A stretch of DNA of 64,000 nt, taken from the NCBI RefSeq assembly GCF_001665235.1, contig NZ_LZSC01000006.1:1-64000 (forward strand), in the 5' to 3' direction. A program made the translations under genes and the position numbers. Positions 31,884 to 43,161 of the stretch are shown one piece after another (positions within the stretch are counted from its first letter, which is position 1; the number at the start of each line of letters is the position of its first letter). Origin of the DNA: Mycobacterium sp. 1100029.7. Lineage in GTDB: Bacteria; Actinomycetota; Actinomycetes; Mycobacteriales; Mycobacteriaceae. Under the pieces are notes generated by a model, which worked only from the letters and a program-made list of their open reading frames with translations, had not been told where the DNA came from and did not search any database.

Positions 31884-33365
31884 TTAGGCGCCCTGGGGCA
31901 ATCCGATGTTGCGGTAACGCCGTAACCGTGCGGCAATGCGCTCCTCGCTCGGAAGGTCGCGCAGCGCCTGGACCTCTGCGGCGATGGCTGCCGAGAGTCG
32001 CTGCGAGAATTCGATCGGCTCCTCGGCGGCGTCGGGATGTTCGGGCACAATCGCGTCGACGATTCCGGACGCGAGCAGATCTGCCGATCGAATGCCTTGG
32101 GCGGCAGCAAGTTCCGGAGCATGCGCGGTATCGCGGAAGACGATCGCGCTGGCCCCCTCGGGCGGCAGCGGGGCCAGCCAACCGTGCAGCGCGGCCAGCA
32201 CCCGGTCGGCGGGAACCATCGACAATGCCGGGCCGCCGCTGCCCTGACCGAGCAGGACCGACACCGTCGGGGTGTCCAGCGTCACCAGCTCGGCCACGCA
32301 CTGGGCGATCTGGCCGGCCAGGCCGCCCTGTTCGGCTTCGGCAGACAGGGCGGGACCGGCAGTGTCGATCACCAGCACCAGCGGCAGCCGAAGCTCCGCG
32401 GCCAGGGCCATCCCGCGGCGCGCTTCTCGCAACGACGCGGGACCGACGAGGCCCCCGGTGAGGCGTTGCTGGCCGAGGACTACCGCCGGCTGCCCGGCGA
32501 AGCGGGCCAGCGCGAGCAGCGTGGTCGCGGCCTCGCCGCTGCCGGTGCCGGACAGCAACACCCGGTCGGTGGCGCCATGTCGCAGCAAATGCCCGACGCC
32601 GGGCCGGTCCGGGCGCCGCGAGGCGAGCACCGAATCCCACGCCGGCACATCGGGAATCGATCCGCTTGGTTGCGGGTCGGGAAGCGGTCCGGGTGCATCG
32701 GAGATCACCGTCAGCGCCCGATCCGCCGTGCGGCGCAGCTCGTCGATCGCGACAACGCCGTCGATCACCCCGTGCCGCTGCAGGTTCTCCGCGGTCTGAA
32801 CGCCCGCCGGAAACGGTTCGCCGTAGAGCTGCTCGTACACCCGCGGGCCGAGGAAGCCGATCAGCGCGCCCGGCTCGGCGACCGTGACGTGACCGAGTGA
32901 GCCCCACGACGCGAAAACCCCGCCGGTGGTGGGGTTTCGCAGGTAGACGAGATAGGGCAGGTGTGCCCGTTTGTGGAGTCTGACGGCCGCGGCGATCTTC
33001 ACCATCTGCAGGAACGCCACCGTGCCCTCTTGCATGCGGGTGCCGCCGGAGCTCGGAGAGGCCAGCAGCGGAAGCCGTTCGGCAGTGGCGCGCTGCACGG
33101 CGGCAGTGATGCGTTCGGCCGCGGCGACCCCGATCGAGCCGCCGAGGAAGCCGAATTCGCAGACCACAAGCGCCACCCGGCGCCCGAGTATTCGGCCCTC
33201 GCCGGTCAACACCGCCTCGTCCAGGCCGGTGGCCGCGCGGGCGTCGGCGAGCTCGGCCGCGTAGGCCTCGCTGATCGGCAATGTCAGCGGTTCACTGTCC
33301 CAGCTCACGAACGAGCCTTCGTCCAGCACCGCATCCCGTAGTTCTTCGGTCGTGATGCGACTCAC
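31884..33365 (-). CDS. accD3: AccD3, acetyl/propionyl-CoA carboxylase carboxyltransferase
   Basis: This 493-residue carboxyltransferase joins beta-like and alpha-like crotonase-fold halves. CoA-binding loops are visible in [19 protein letters not shown] and [16 protein letters not shown], and a second half is marked by [20 protein letters not shown]. It should transfer carboxyl groups from biotin to an acyl-CoA, but the partner subunit is not in this window. The ATG at 33365 lies only 27 bp from the echA6 ATG. Confidence 0.92.
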   Translation of the reverse strand: MSRITTEELRDAVLDEGSFVSWDSEPLTLPISEAYAAELADARAATGLDEAVLTGEGRILGRRVALVVCEFGFLGGSIGVAAAERITAAVQRATAERLPLLASPSSGGTRMQEGTVAFLQMVKIAAAVRLHKRAHLPYLVYLRNPTTGGVFASWGSLGHVTVAEPGALIGFLGPRVYEQLYGEPFPAGVQTAENLQRHGVIDGVVAIDELRRTADRALTVISDAPGPLPDPQPSGSIPDVPAWDSVLASRRPDRPGVGHLLRHGATDRVLLSGTGSGEAATTLLALARFAGQPAVVLGQQRLTGGLVGPASLREARRGMALAAELRLPLVLVIDTAGPALSAEAEQGGLAGQIAQCVAELVTLDTPTVSVLLGQGSGGPALSMVPADRVLAALHGWLAPLPPEGASAIVFRDTAHAPELAAAQGIRSADLLASGIVDAIVPEHPDAAEEPIEFSQRLSAAIAAEVQALRDLPSEERIAARLRRYRNIGLPQGA

Positions 33366-33392
33366 GCGGACAGGCTATATAGGCTGGCGCCC
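33366..33392. promoter_or_regulatory. compact bidirectional promoter between accD3 and echA6
   Basis: The whole 27-bp divergent gap contains AGGCTATATAGGCT with a TATATA core at 33376-33381. A -10 box here would place start points within a few bases of each ATG, so both mRNAs would be leaderless or nearly so. Each -35 region would lie inside the other gene. Confidence 0.55.
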
Positions 33393-34124
33393 ATGATCGG
33401 TATCTCCCAGGTCGAGGGCGTAATGACCATCGAGTTGCAGCGCCCGGAGCGACGCAACGCCTTGAACTCCCAACTGGTCGAAGAGCTGCGCGAGGCAGTC
33501 CAAAAGGCCGGCGACGGGTCCACCCGCGCGATCGTGTTGACCGGCCAGGGCACGGTGTTCTGCGCCGGTGCGGACCTGTCCGGCGACGCGTTCGCCGCCG
33601 ACTACCCCGACCGGCTCATCGAACTGCACAAGGCGTTGGACGCCGCTCCCATCGTGGTGATCGGCGCCATCAACGGACCCGCCATCGGGGCGGGCCTGCA
33701 GTTGGCCATGCAGTGCGATCTGCGGGTCGTCGCGCCGGACGCCTTCTTCCAATTTCCGACGTCGAAATACGGCCTGGCCCTCGACAACTGGAGCATTCGG
33801 CGGCTCTCATCGCTGGTCGGCCACGGCCGGGCGCGGGCGATGCTGCTGACCGCGGAGAAGTTGACCGCCGAGACGGCGCTGCAGACGGGGATGGCCAACC
33901 GGATCGGAACGCTGGAAGACGCTCAGGCCTGGGCCGCCGAGGTCACCGGGTTGGCCCCGCTGGCTATCCAGCACGCCAAGCGGGTACTCAACGACGACGG
34001 TTCGATTGAGGAGGCTTGGCCGGTGCACAAGGAACTGTTTGACAAGGCGTGGGGCAGCCAGGACGTCATCGAGGCGCAAGTCGCACGGGTGGAAAAGCGG
34101 CCGCCGAGGTTCCAGGGGGCCTGA
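33393..34124 (+). CDS. echA6: EchA6, enoyl-CoA hydratase-like acyl-CoA binding protein
   Basis: This 243-residue crotonase-fold protein has an N-terminal RPERRNALN motif, the oxyanion-type loop [12 protein letters not shown], and [18 protein letters not shown]. The two catalytic glutamates of active hydratases are not obvious. The M. tuberculosis EchA6 is essential, lacks hydratase activity and feeds acyl-CoA into FAS-II for mycolic acids. The ATG at 33393 fits a leaderless start. Confidence 0.93.
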   Translation: MIGISQVEGVMTIELQRPERRNALNSQLVEELREAVQKAGDGSTRAIVLTGQGTVFCAGADLSGDAFAADYPDRLIELHKALDAAPIVVIGAINGPAIGAGLQLAMQCDLRVVAPDAFFQFPTSKYGLALDNWSIRRLSSLVGHGRARAMLLTAEKLTAETALQTGMANRIGTLEDAQAWAAEVTGLAPLAIQHAKRVLNDDGSIEEAWPVHKELFDKAWGSQDVIEAQVARVEKRPPRFQGA

Positions 34125-34129
34125 CGTTC

Positions 34130-35225
<1,096 letters not shown>

Positions 35226-35248
<23 letters not shown>

Positions 35249-35762
35249 GCCCGGAAACCTCTAGTGCACAACGTAATTCGGAGTAAGCGCGCACCAGTGC
35301 CTTGAGGGTGAACGCCCTGTTGAGGCCGCTCGGGTTGGGCAGCACCCAGGCCGTGGTGTCGGCGAAGCCGGGCCGGTAGCGGCCCCAGTCGATGCTGGAT
35401 TCGCCGGTCATCGCCGTCAGGGCGCGTTTGCCTAGGAAGCCGATCGCTCGCGGCGTATAGCGCCGGATCTTCGCTTCGAACTCCGGGCGTGCCTGACGGA
35501 ACTCCTCGGTTCCCACATCGCTGGCACGCCGGGTCGGCCGGCTGACGACCGCCGTGATGCCGCAACCGAACTCGAGCAGGCGGTGTTCGTCGACCGGGAG
35601 CAGTCGGGTGTCGGTGAAACCGGCCAGATGCAGCACCGTCCAAAACCGGTTGCTGCGGTTGGAGAAATTGTGGCCGTCGGCGGCCGCGGTGGCCGCGGGG
35701 TTGATGCCACAGAACACGACGTCGAGACCGCGGGCGAGGATGTCCGATTCATACGGGCTCAT
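35226..35762 (-). CDS. mug: Mug/TDG-family mismatch-specific DNA glycosylase
   Basis: This 178-residue protein has the signature VVFCGINPAATAAADGHNFS, whose Asn is the catalytic residue in Mug, and WVLPNPSGLNRAFT for intercalation into the mismatch. It should remove U or modified T opposite G. No counterpart is known at this site in M. tuberculosis. It overlaps the metallo-hydrolase gene by 23 bp, tail to tail. Confidence 0.88.
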
Positions 35763-35832
35763 GTCGGTACTTCCCTCGGGTGGTCGTGCGGCGCGTCACC
35801 AGAGTAAGCGCGCCGCGCTAGAGTCTGCGAGC

Positions 35833-37416
35833 ATGACGAGACGCGCGGTGAACGCCGCTGTCGTGGTGCTTTTGCTGGCATTGGTCGGATGCGGATCCGG
35901 GCAGCCAGCGGCAAGCCCGCCGTCAGCGCTATCGGAAGCGCCGCCCAACGAGGTATCCGGTCTGGACATCCCGCCCGGCCGTATCGACGACGCCCTCGCC
36001 AAGGTCGACGGCCTGGTCAACGACCTGATGCACAGCACCGGCGTTCCCGGCATGTCAGTCGCGGTGGTCCGTGGCGGAAAGACCGTGTATGCCAAAGGTT
36101 TCGGAGTCAAGGATGCAAGCAGGGGCGCCGGTCAGGACAACAAGGTCGACGCTGACACCGTTTTTCAGCTGGCGTCGGTGTCCAAGTCCGTGGGCGCGAC
36201 CGTGGTCGCCCATGAAGTGGCCGACAACGTCGTCACCTGGGACACGCCCGTGGCGTCCAAGCTGCCGTGGTTCGGGCTGTCGGATCCCTACGTCACCGGC
36301 CATGTGACGGTCGCCGACATGTATTCGCATCGTTCCGGGCTGCCCGATCATGCCGGCGACAAGCTGGAAGACCTCGGGTATGACCGACGGCAAGTGCTGG
36401 AGCGGCTGAAGCTGCTGCCGCTCAACGCATTCCGGAGCAGCTACGCCTACACCAACTTTGGCTTGACCGCGGCGGCCGAGGCAGTGGCGGGCGCCGCGGG
36501 TAAGTCGTGGGAGGACCTGTCCGACGAGGTGCTCTACCGTCCGCTGGGGATGACGTCGACGAGTTCGAAGTACGCCGACTTTCTGACCAGACCCAACCGC
36601 GCGGTGCTGCACGTCAAGGCCGGCGACAAGTGGGAGCCGCGGTTTCAGCGCGATGCCGACGCCCAGACACCCGCCGGCGGAGTGAGCTCGTCGATCAACG
36701 ACATGGCGCGCTGGCTGACCATGGTGATGGGCAACGGAACCTATAACGGCCAGCGGATCACCTCACCGGAGGCGCTGCTGCCCGTGGTCACCCCGCAGGT
36801 GATTTCGATGCCCGTGTCGACGCCAAAAGCGCGGGCCGGCAACTACGGTCATGGGTTCAACTTCACCGTGACCTCTTCGGGACGCACCGAGTACAGCCAC
36901 TCCGGCGGCTTCTGCGCCGGGGCGGCGACCAACTTCGTCGTGATGCCGTCGGAGGACGTCGGCATCATCGCGCTCACCAATGGCGCCCCGTATGGCATTC
37001 CGGAAGCGTTGAGCGCGCAGTTCATGGATCTGGTGCAGTACGGCCAACTTCGCGAGGACTGGCCGCGGCTGTACAACCAGGCTGTCGGCTGGATGAACAA
37101 TCCGGAGGGTTCGCTGGTCGGCAAACAGGCTCCCGCCAACGCCGCACCCGCTCGACCGCTGACCGATTACGCCGGCGTCTACGCCAGTGACTACTGGGGT
37201 CCGGCAGTCGTCACCGAAGACAGCGGGCAACTGCGACTCGCGCTGGGGCCCAAAAACCAGACGTTTGTCCTGACGCACTGGGACGGCGACACCTTCACCT
37301 TCGCAATCACGAGTGAGAACGCGCCGCCCGGAACCATTTCCAAGGCAACGTTTGTCGGGAACACGCTCAACCTCGAGTATTACGACACCGACAAGCTGGG
37401 AACGTTCACCCGATGA
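35833..37416 (+). CDS. beta-lactamase-related serine hydrolase lipoprotein (Rv0907-like)
   Basis: This 527-residue protein has a lipobox LLALVGC (Cys at about 20) for membrane lipidation. The class C beta-lactamase/esterase fold is marked by the nucleophile motif SVSKS, the Tyr motif YAYTNFG and the third motif SHSGGF. A C-terminal DUF3471-like domain ([18 protein letters not shown]) follows. The ATG at 35833 is used. The stop overlaps the ctpE start by 4 bp. Confidence 0.9.
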   Translation: MTRRAVNAAVVVLLLALVGCGSGQPAASPPSALSEAPPNEVSGLDIPPGRIDDALAKVDGLVNDLMHSTGVPGMSVAVVRGGKTVYAKGFGVKDASRGAGQDNKVDADTVFQLASVSKSVGATVVAHEVADNVVTWDTPVASKLPWFGLSDPYVTGHVTVADMYSHRSGLPDHAGDKLEDLGYDRRQVLERLKLLPLNAFRSSYAYTNFGLTAAAEAVAGAAGKSWEDLSDEVLYRPLGMTSTSSKYADFLTRPNRAVLHVKAGDKWEPRFQRDADAQTPAGGVSSSINDMARWLTMVMGNGTYNGQRITSPEALLPVVTPQVISMPVSTPKARAGNYGHGFNFTVTSSGRTEYSHSGGFCAGAATNFVVMPSEDVGIIALTNGAPYGIPEALSAQFMDLVQYGQLREDWPRLYNQAVGWMNNPEGSLVGKQAPANAAPARPLTDYAGVYASDYWGPAVVTEDSGQLRLALGPKNQTFVLTHWDGDTFTFAITSENAPPGTISKATFVGNTLNLEYYDTDKLGTFTR

Positions 37417-39797
37417 ACCGCGGGCTAACCGACGCCGAGGTCGCGCAGCGGGTAGCCGAGGGCAACAGCAACGCGGTGCCGGCACGCGCCGCCCGCAGCA
37501 TCGCCGACATCGTCGCGGCCAACGTGTTCACCCGGATCAACGCGATTCTGGGTGTGCTGTTGGTGTTCGTGCTGGCGACCGGTTCGGTCATCAACGGACT
37601 GTTCGGCTTGCTCATCATCGCCAACAGCGTCATCGGCATGGTTCAGGAGATCCGGGCCAAGCAGACGCTGGACAAGTTGGCGATCGTCGGACAAGCAAAA
37701 CCCCTGGTGCGCAGGCAATCCGGGACGCATACGCTGCCGCCCGGCGAGGTGGTGCTCGACGATGTCATCGAACTGGGTCCGGGTGACCAGATCGTCGTCG
37801 ACGGCGAGGTTGTCGAGCAGCAGAATCTGGAAGTCGACGAGTCGTTGTTGACCGGCGAAGCCGACCCGATCGGCAAGCTTGCCGGTGACGCGGTCATGTC
37901 GGGGAGTTTCGTGGTCGCGGGCACCGGCGCCTATCGCGCTACCAAAGTCGGTGCAGCCGCGTACGCCGCCCAGCTCGCCGGGGAGGCCAGCAAATTCACC
38001 CTGGTGAAATCCGAACTGCGCAACGGCATCAACCGGATTCTGCAGTTCATCACCTACCTGTTGGTGCCGGCCGGTCTGCTGACGATCTACACGCAGCTGT
38101 TCACCACGCATGCGGGGTGGCGCCAGTCCGTGCTGCGCACCGTGGGTGCGCTGGTGCCGATGGTGCCCGAAGGCCTGGTTCTGATGACATCGATCGCGTT
38201 TGCAGTCGGCGTCATCAGGCTGGGCCAACGGCGTTGCCTGGTACAGGAATTGCCGGCCATCGAAGGCCTGGCGCGCGTCGACGTGGTGTGCGCCGACAAG
38301 ACGGGCACGTTGACCGAGAGCGGCATGCGAGTCTCCGATGTCGTCGAACTCACCGGTCAACGGGCCGCCGGTATCCCCGAGGTGCTGGCCGCCCTGGCCG
38401 CCGCCGATGCGCGTCCCAACGCCAGCATGCAGGCGATCGCAGCGGCATTCGACCGGCCGCCGGATTGGACCGTCACAGCCACAGCGCCTTTCAAGTCAGC
38501 GACCAAGTGGAGCGGCGTCTCCTTCGCCGAGCATGGCAACTGGGTGATCGGGGCACCCGACGTGTTGCTCGAGCCGGCCTCACCGGCCGCTGCGCAGGCC
38601 GAACAGATCGGGGCGCGGGGCCTGCGGGTACTGCTGCTCGGTGCGGCCGACGTGTCCGTGGATGATTCGAGCGCACCGGGCCGGGTCACCCCGGTCGCGT
38701 TGCTGGTGCTCGAGCAGAAGGTAAGGCCGGATGCCCGCGACACAATCGATTACTTTGCCGCGCAAGATGTTTCGGTCAAGGTGATCTCTGGTGACAACGC
38801 GGTGTCGGTCGGGGCGGTCGCGACCACGCTCGGCTTGTCCGGGGAGGCGGTGGATGCGCGCCGACTACCGAAGGACCCCAGCGCTCTGGCCGACACGCTG
38901 GACACCTACACGACCTTCGGGCGGGTGCGACCCGATCAGAAACGCGCGATCGTGCATGCCCTGCAAGCGCATGGACACACCGTGGCGATGACCGGTGACG
39001 GCGTCAACGACGTACTGGCCCTCAAGGACGCCGACATCGGGGTGGCGATGGGCGCCGGCAGCCCGGCGTCGCGTGCGGTGGCTCAGATCGTGTTGCTGGA
39101 CAACAAATTTGCGACGCTGCCCTACGTCGTCGGCGAGGGCAGGCGGGTGATCGGCAATATCGAACGGGTCGCCAACCTGTTCTTGACGAAGACGGTGTAC
39201 TCGGTGCAGCTCGCCCTGCTCGTCGGCATCGAATGCCTGCTGTCCGGACCGTTGCACGCCGATCCGTTGTTGTATCCGTTCCAGCCGATCCACGTCACCA
39301 TCGCCGCGTGGTTCACGATCGGCATCCCGTCGTTCATCCTGTCGCTGGCACCCAATTACGAGCGAGCCCATCCCCACTTCGTCCGGCGCGTGCTGAGTTC
39401 GGCGCTGCCGTCCGGATTGATCGTCGGCACCGCGACTTTCGTCTCCTACTTACTGGCCTACCGGGGCCGCCATGCCACCTTCGGCGAGCAGCAGCAGGCG
39501 TCGACGGCCGCACTGATCACGCTGCTGGTGACGGCGCTGTGGGTGCTGGCGGTGGTGGCGCGCCCGTACCAGTGGTGGCGAGTGGCGCTGGTGATTGCGT
39601 GCGCGCTGGCCTACCTCGCGATCTTCAGCATCCCGCTGGCGCGCGAGAAGTTTCTGCTCGACCCGTCGAACCTGACGGTGACGGCTACCGCGCTGGGCAT
39701 CGGCGTACTGGGCGCGACGGCGATCGAGGCGACATGGTGGATCCGGGCCCGGGTGCTCGGCCTCGAGCCGCGGTTGTGGCGGCACGGCGGCGACTAG
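37413..39797 (+). CDS. ctpE: CtpE, P-type calcium-transporting ATPase
   Basis: This 794-residue P-type ATPase has the actuator motif TGEADPIG, the phosphorylation motif [10 protein letters not shown] and the hinge [17 protein letters not shown]. Membrane helices lie at about 30-70, 205-275 and 600-790. Mycobacterial CtpE takes up Ca2+. It overlaps the lipoprotein gene by 4 bp, so the two are coupled. Confidence 0.93.
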   Translation: MNRGLTDAEVAQRVAEGNSNAVPARAARSIADIVAANVFTRINAILGVLLVFVLATGSVINGLFGLLIIANSVIGMVQEIRAKQTLDKLAIVGQAKPLVRRQSGTHTLPPGEVVLDDVIELGPGDQIVVDGEVVEQQNLEVDESLLTGEADPIGKLAGDAVMSGSFVVAGTGAYRATKVGAAAYAAQLAGEASKFTLVKSELRNGINRILQFITYLLVPAGLLTIYTQLFTTHAGWRQSVLRTVGALVPMVPEGLVLMTSIAFAVGVIRLGQRRCLVQELPAIEGLARVDVVCADKTGTLTESGMRVSDVVELTGQRAAGIPEVLAALAAADARPNASMQAIAAAFDRPPDWTVTATAPFKSATKWSGVSFAEHGNWVIGAPDVLLEPASPAAAQAEQIGARGLRVLLLGAADVSVDDSSAPGRVTPVALLVLEQKVRPDARDTIDYFAAQDVSVKVISGDNAVSVGAVATTLGLSGEAVDARRLPKDPSALADTLDTYTTFGRVRPDQKRAIVHALQAHGHTVAMTGDGVNDVLALKDADIGVAMGAGSPASRAVAQIVLLDNKFATLPYVVGEGRRVIGNIERVANLFLTKTVYSVQLALLVGIECLLSGPLHADPLLYPFQPIHVTIAAWFTIGIPSFILSLAPNYERAHPHFVRRVLSSALPSGLIVGTATFVSYLLAYRGRHATFGEQQQASTAALITLLVTALWVLAVVARPYQWWRVALVIACALAYLAIFSIPLAREKFLLDPSNLTVTATALGIGVLGATAIEATWWIRARVLGLEPRLWRHGGD

Positions 39798-39893
39798 GGC
39801 GATTACGGCACGGCGGGCACCGGCCAGTAGGGTTCTACCAGCAAAGAACGGATCCCCGGCAGCCCTGGGTGATTCGCGGGGAAGGGACAGCGC

Positions 39894-40079
39894 ATGGGAT
39901 TCCTGGACAAGGCAAAGGACCTGTTGGCGCAGAATGCCGACAAGGTCGAAACGGCGATCGACAAGGCCGGCGAGTTCGTCGACGACAAGACGCAGGGCAA
40001 GTACTCCGACACCATTCACAAGGTGCAGGACGAAGCCAAGAAGGCCCTGGACACCCAAGACCCCAGCCAGCAGGGCTGA
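39894..40079 (+). CDS. Rv0909-like antitoxin
   Basis: This 61-residue, highly charged helical protein ([20 protein letters not shown]) belongs to the Rv0909 family and lies 4 bp upstream of the toxin gene. The RBS GAAGGGA precedes the ATG. In M. tuberculosis Rv0909 is the antitoxin of the Rv0909-Rv0910 pair. Confidence 0.85.
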   Translation: MGFLDKAKDLLAQNADKVETAIDKAGEFVDDKTQGKYSDTIHKVQDEAKKALDTQDPSQQG

Positions 40080-40083
40080 ACGC

Positions 40084-40557
40084 ATGGCCAAGCTCTCCGG
40101 ATCCATCGACGTGCCGCTGTCGCCCGAGCAGGCCTGGAAGCACGCCTCGGACCTGTCCCGCTTCAAGGACTGGCTGAGCATCCACCGGGTCTGGCGCAGC
40201 AAGCTGCCCGACGTCTTGGAAAAGGGCACGGTGGTCGAGTCGATCGTCGAGGTCAAGGGCATGCTCAACCGGATCAGATGGACGATCGTGCACTACAAGC
40301 CGCCGGAGGCGATGACGCTCAACGGCGACGGTGTCGGCGGTGTCAAGGTCAAGCTAATGGCCAAGGTCAAGCCGAAGGGGGACGGGTCGGTGGTCAGCTT
40401 CGACGTGCACCTCGGCGGGCCGGCCTTGTTCGGACCGATCGGCATGATCGTCGCCGCCACGCTCAAGGGCGACATCAACGAATCGTTGGAGAGATTCGTC
40501 ACCGTGTTCACCGCACCCGACCCCGGCATGAACGGGCACCGGGGTATCAGCGGCTGA
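40084..40557 (+). CDS. Rv0910-like toxin, SRPBCC (polyketide cyclase/START-like) fold
   Basis: This 157-residue SRPBCC protein starts with AKLSGSIDVPLSPEQAWKHA and has the beta-sheet pattern of polyketide-cyclase-like proteins. In M. tuberculosis, Rv0910 acts as the toxin of a type II-like pair with Rv0909. The lipid-type cavity suggests a hydrophobic ligand. It is spaced 4 bp from the antitoxin gene. Confidence 0.85.
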   Translation: MAKLSGSIDVPLSPEQAWKHASDLSRFKDWLSIHRVWRSKLPDVLEKGTVVESIVEVKGMLNRIRWTIVHYKPPEAMTLNGDGVGGVKVKLMAKVKPKGDGSVVSFDVHLGGPALFGPIGMIVAATLKGDINESLERFVTVFTAPDPGMNGHRGISG

Positions 40558-40681
40558 TCGTCAGCGCGTCGCCCCACCGCGGTGTCACGCCGGCCGGACG
40601 CTCCGGACCGCCGAACCGGACGGCCCAGACCAGCAGCGTGGCGAACGGCGGTGAGTCTGACGGCCTATTAAGGTCGCTCCC

Positions 40682-41116
40682 ATGACCCGCCGCCTGCGCC
40701 CCGGATGGCTGGTGGCGTTGTTTGCCCTGGTCGTGTCGGTCAGCGCCTGGTTGCCGTGGCTGACGACGACCGTGGGCGGCGGCGGCTGGGCCAGCGCGAT
40801 CGGGGGCAAGCACGGCAGCCTGCAGTTACCGCCGGGATTCGGCGCGGGCCAGCTGATCGTGCTGCTGTCCTCGGCGTTGCTGGTATTCGGGGCGATGCTG
40901 GGACGCGGTCTGTCGGTCAGACTCGCTTCGGTTGCGGCGCTGATCATTTCGCTGCTGATCGTGGCGCTGGTGGCCTGGTACTACAAACTCAACGTGAACC
41001 CGCCGGTATCCGCCGAATACGGTCTCTATGTAAGCGGTGTCGCGGCCGTCGCAGCGGTGGCCTGTTCGGTTGTGTCGCTGATCCTGGCGGTCGCCTCGGG
41101 CCGCTCCGCTCGCTGA
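40682..41116 (+). CDS. small membrane protein (Rv0912-like)
   Basis: This 144-residue protein has four hydrophobic segments (about 9-25, 54-74, 80-100, 112-138) with a Trp-rich region (SAWLPWLTTT) outside the first helix. No catalytic motif was seen. It converges on a VOC gene after 4 bp. Confidence 0.8.
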   Translation: MTRRLRPGWLVALFALVVSVSAWLPWLTTTVGGGGWASAIGGKHGSLQLPPGFGAGQLIVLLSSALLVFGAMLGRGLSVRLASVAALIISLLIVALVAWYYKLNVNPPVSAEYGLYVSGVAAVAAVACSVVSLILAVASGRSAR

Positions 41117-41120
41117 ATCC

Positions 41121-41612
41121 TCAGTCCGACGGGAACTCGTGTTTGCCCGAGATCGAACTGTCGCCGGGCTCGTTGACACCGAACACGAAGGGCGCGAACA
41201 CAACTTCGCGTCCGTCGGGGTCGCGATAGGTGATCGCTCCCGTCGCCTCCCAATAGGGGTGCTGCGGCACCTCTTCGATCCCCGCCGCTCGCAACAGCGC
41301 GACCGCGGCCTGCTGTGCCTGCCGGTCCGGAAAATACAGGACCACCTGCTCGTGGGCGTCGACCGCGACATCCCCGTCGACCGCCTCCACGATCTCCATC
41401 GTCAGGTTCCAACTGGGCAAGCCGAAGATCGCGCCGTTGCTTCCGTAGCTCGCCTCGAACGTCTCGAACAGCGGCAGCCCGACCAACTCACGGTAAAACC
41501 GCACTGTCTTTTCGAAATTCGACGACCGGCGAGCGAAGCGGATGGCACCGATCGGCGCCAACTGCAAGGGCCAGTGCGTGGTCCGACGGGGCGTTGGGGG
41601 GTTCATTGCCAT
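41121..41612 (-). CDS. VOC-family (glyoxalase-like) protein
   Basis: This 163-residue protein has two VOC modules: FARRSSNFEKTVRFYRELVG and, near the end, ATGAITYRDPDGREVVFAPF. Glu in LTMEIVE and other residues could bind a metal. ATG 41612 or 41606 starts are both possible. It lies next to the carotenoid oxygenase gene on the same strand. The substrate is unknown. Confidence 0.83.
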   Translation of the reverse strand: MAMNPPTPRRTTHWPLQLAPIGAIRFARRSSNFEKTVRFYRELVGLPLFETFEASYGSNGAIFGLPSWNLTMEIVEAVDGDVAVDAHEQVVLYFPDRQAQQAAVALLRAAGIEEVPQHPYWEATGAITYRDPDGREVVFAPFVFGVNEPGDSSISGKHEFPSD

Positions 41613-41643
41613 CTTATGGTGACGTGCCGTGAGGTCGCGGGGT

Positions 41644-43158
41644 TCACAGTCCCACGGCCGCGGCCGGTGAATCGGCGGAGGCCCAGTGCCGCAATTGGGC
41701 TCCCGGCGCCCAGGTGGAATGGGTGCCACTCGAAATGCGCTCCGGCAGTTGAAGTTTGCAGACCGGTCCGTCGCTGACCCGGGCGGCGTCGAACACCACA
41801 CAGTAGGAGGCGTCGGTGTTCATATCGGTGGTCAGGGTGATCAGATAACCGTCGTCCTCGCCGGAGGCGCCCACCCGCGGCGCCATGGCGGTCTCGCTGC
41901 CATAAACCCCGTCGCCGAACGCGAAACCCTGCTGGCTTCCGGTGTGCAGGTCATGCTTGACCAGTCCGTCGAACAAGAACCAGCCCGGCTTCCCCGTGGC
42001 GGCGTAGGTGTAGCGGTAGCTACCGCCCGCATAGTCGGCGTTGATGGTGCCGAACTCGGTGATCGAATCGGACAGCTGCTCCTCTTTGACCGCTCCGGTG
42101 ACCAGGTTGAAGCGCCACCGGTGCAGCCGGGCCTGCAGCCGATCCAGAGCGAGGAAACGAAATAGTTTGTCCCACTTGGTTCCTCCGGTATCCGATGGCT
42201 GCGGATCTGCCTCGAAGAACCCGTCCAGCACGATTTCGTCCCCGTCTTCGTAGGCGTTGGTGAAGTGCAGTACGAAGGTGGGGTCGGCCTCGAACCAGCG
42301 GATGTCGGCGGTTGAGCCGCGGCGCGGGATCACCGCGAAGCGCGACGGGATGTCGGGGTAGAAGCGCGGCAGGTGCACGTCGTATTCGAGTAACCGCGGA
42401 TCCCAGAACAGCGGGAAATCGTTGAGGATGACGTAATTTTCGGTGAACGCCATGTCGTGGGGCAGACGCGGGCCGGGCAGCGGGACGTCGACGTAACGAG
42501 TCAGTGCGTTGGTGTCGTCGACCACGCCGTAGCGCATGTACGGATCCTGCTTGCTGTAGTTGAAGAACAGCAGTTCGCCGGTTCTGTTGTCGACCTTGGG
42601 ATGCGCGGACACGCCCCAGTCGACGGGAAACCGCCCGTTCCAGCTCTCCTTGCCCAGGGTGTCCGCCGAGTACGGGTCGATCCGGTACAGGTCGCCGCAT
42701 TGGTAGAAACTGGTCAGTGCGATACCGCGGTGCACGATGACGTCCGTGCTCGAGGCATCCTTCATTCGGGTGCGGGCGCCCCAACCTTGGTCGCGCTGAG
42801 CCAATTGCACGGGTTCGGCGAGCCCCGGCCACAGCGGCTGCCCGGCGTCGTTCTCGGCCAGGAAGCCGTCGGTACGGACGAATCGGTTGCGGTAGAAAGC
42901 TTTTCCGTCCCGGAAGCCGACCACGTGCACCATGCCGTCGCCGTCGAACGGGTGATAGGTCTTCAACGCCGGGTGCAACGGGTTTTCGGTGTTGCGCAGA
43001 TAGATGCCGTCGAGGTCGGCCGGAATCTCGCCGTCCACCGCACTCAGGTCGTCGGCGTCCCACTCGGTGGTCTGCGGCCGCCACGGACCGGTGCGGTAGG
43101 GGTGGTCGTCATCTTCGGGCAGGGTCGACAGGAACTTGCCGACGATCTCGACATCCAT
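41644..43158 (-). CDS. carotenoid cleavage oxygenase (Rv0913c-like)
   Basis: This 504-residue beta-propeller Fe(II) dioxygenase (RPE65/CCD family) has histidine-containing blade motifs VSAHPKVDNR, LPHDMAFTENY, FVLHFTNAY and the C-terminal SGTHSTWAPG for the four-His iron site. It cleaves a carotenoid or stilbene double bond. No carotenoid synthesis genes are nearby, so the substrate may be dietary or host-derived. It lies 3 bp after the thiolase gene. Confidence 0.88.
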   Translation of the reverse strand: MDVEIVGKFLSTLPEDDDHPYRTGPWRPQTTEWDADDLSAVDGEIPADLDGIYLRNTENPLHPALKTYHPFDGDGMVHVVGFRDGKAFYRNRFVRTDGFLAENDAGQPLWPGLAEPVQLAQRDQGWGARTRMKDASSTDVIVHRGIALTSFYQCGDLYRIDPYSADTLGKESWNGRFPVDWGVSAHPKVDNRTGELLFFNYSKQDPYMRYGVVDDTNALTRYVDVPLPGPRLPHDMAFTENYVILNDFPLFWDPRLLEYDVHLPRFYPDIPSRFAVIPRRGSTADIRWFEADPTFVLHFTNAYEDGDEIVLDGFFEADPQPSDTGGTKWDKLFRFLALDRLQARLHRWRFNLVTGAVKEEQLSDSITEFGTINADYAGGSYRYTYAATGKPGWFLFDGLVKHDLHTGSQQGFAFGDGVYGSETAMAPRVGASGEDDGYLITLTTDMNTDASYCVVFDAARVSDGPVCKLQLPERISSGTHSTWAPGAQLRHWASADSPAAAVGL

Positions 43159-43161
43159 GAG

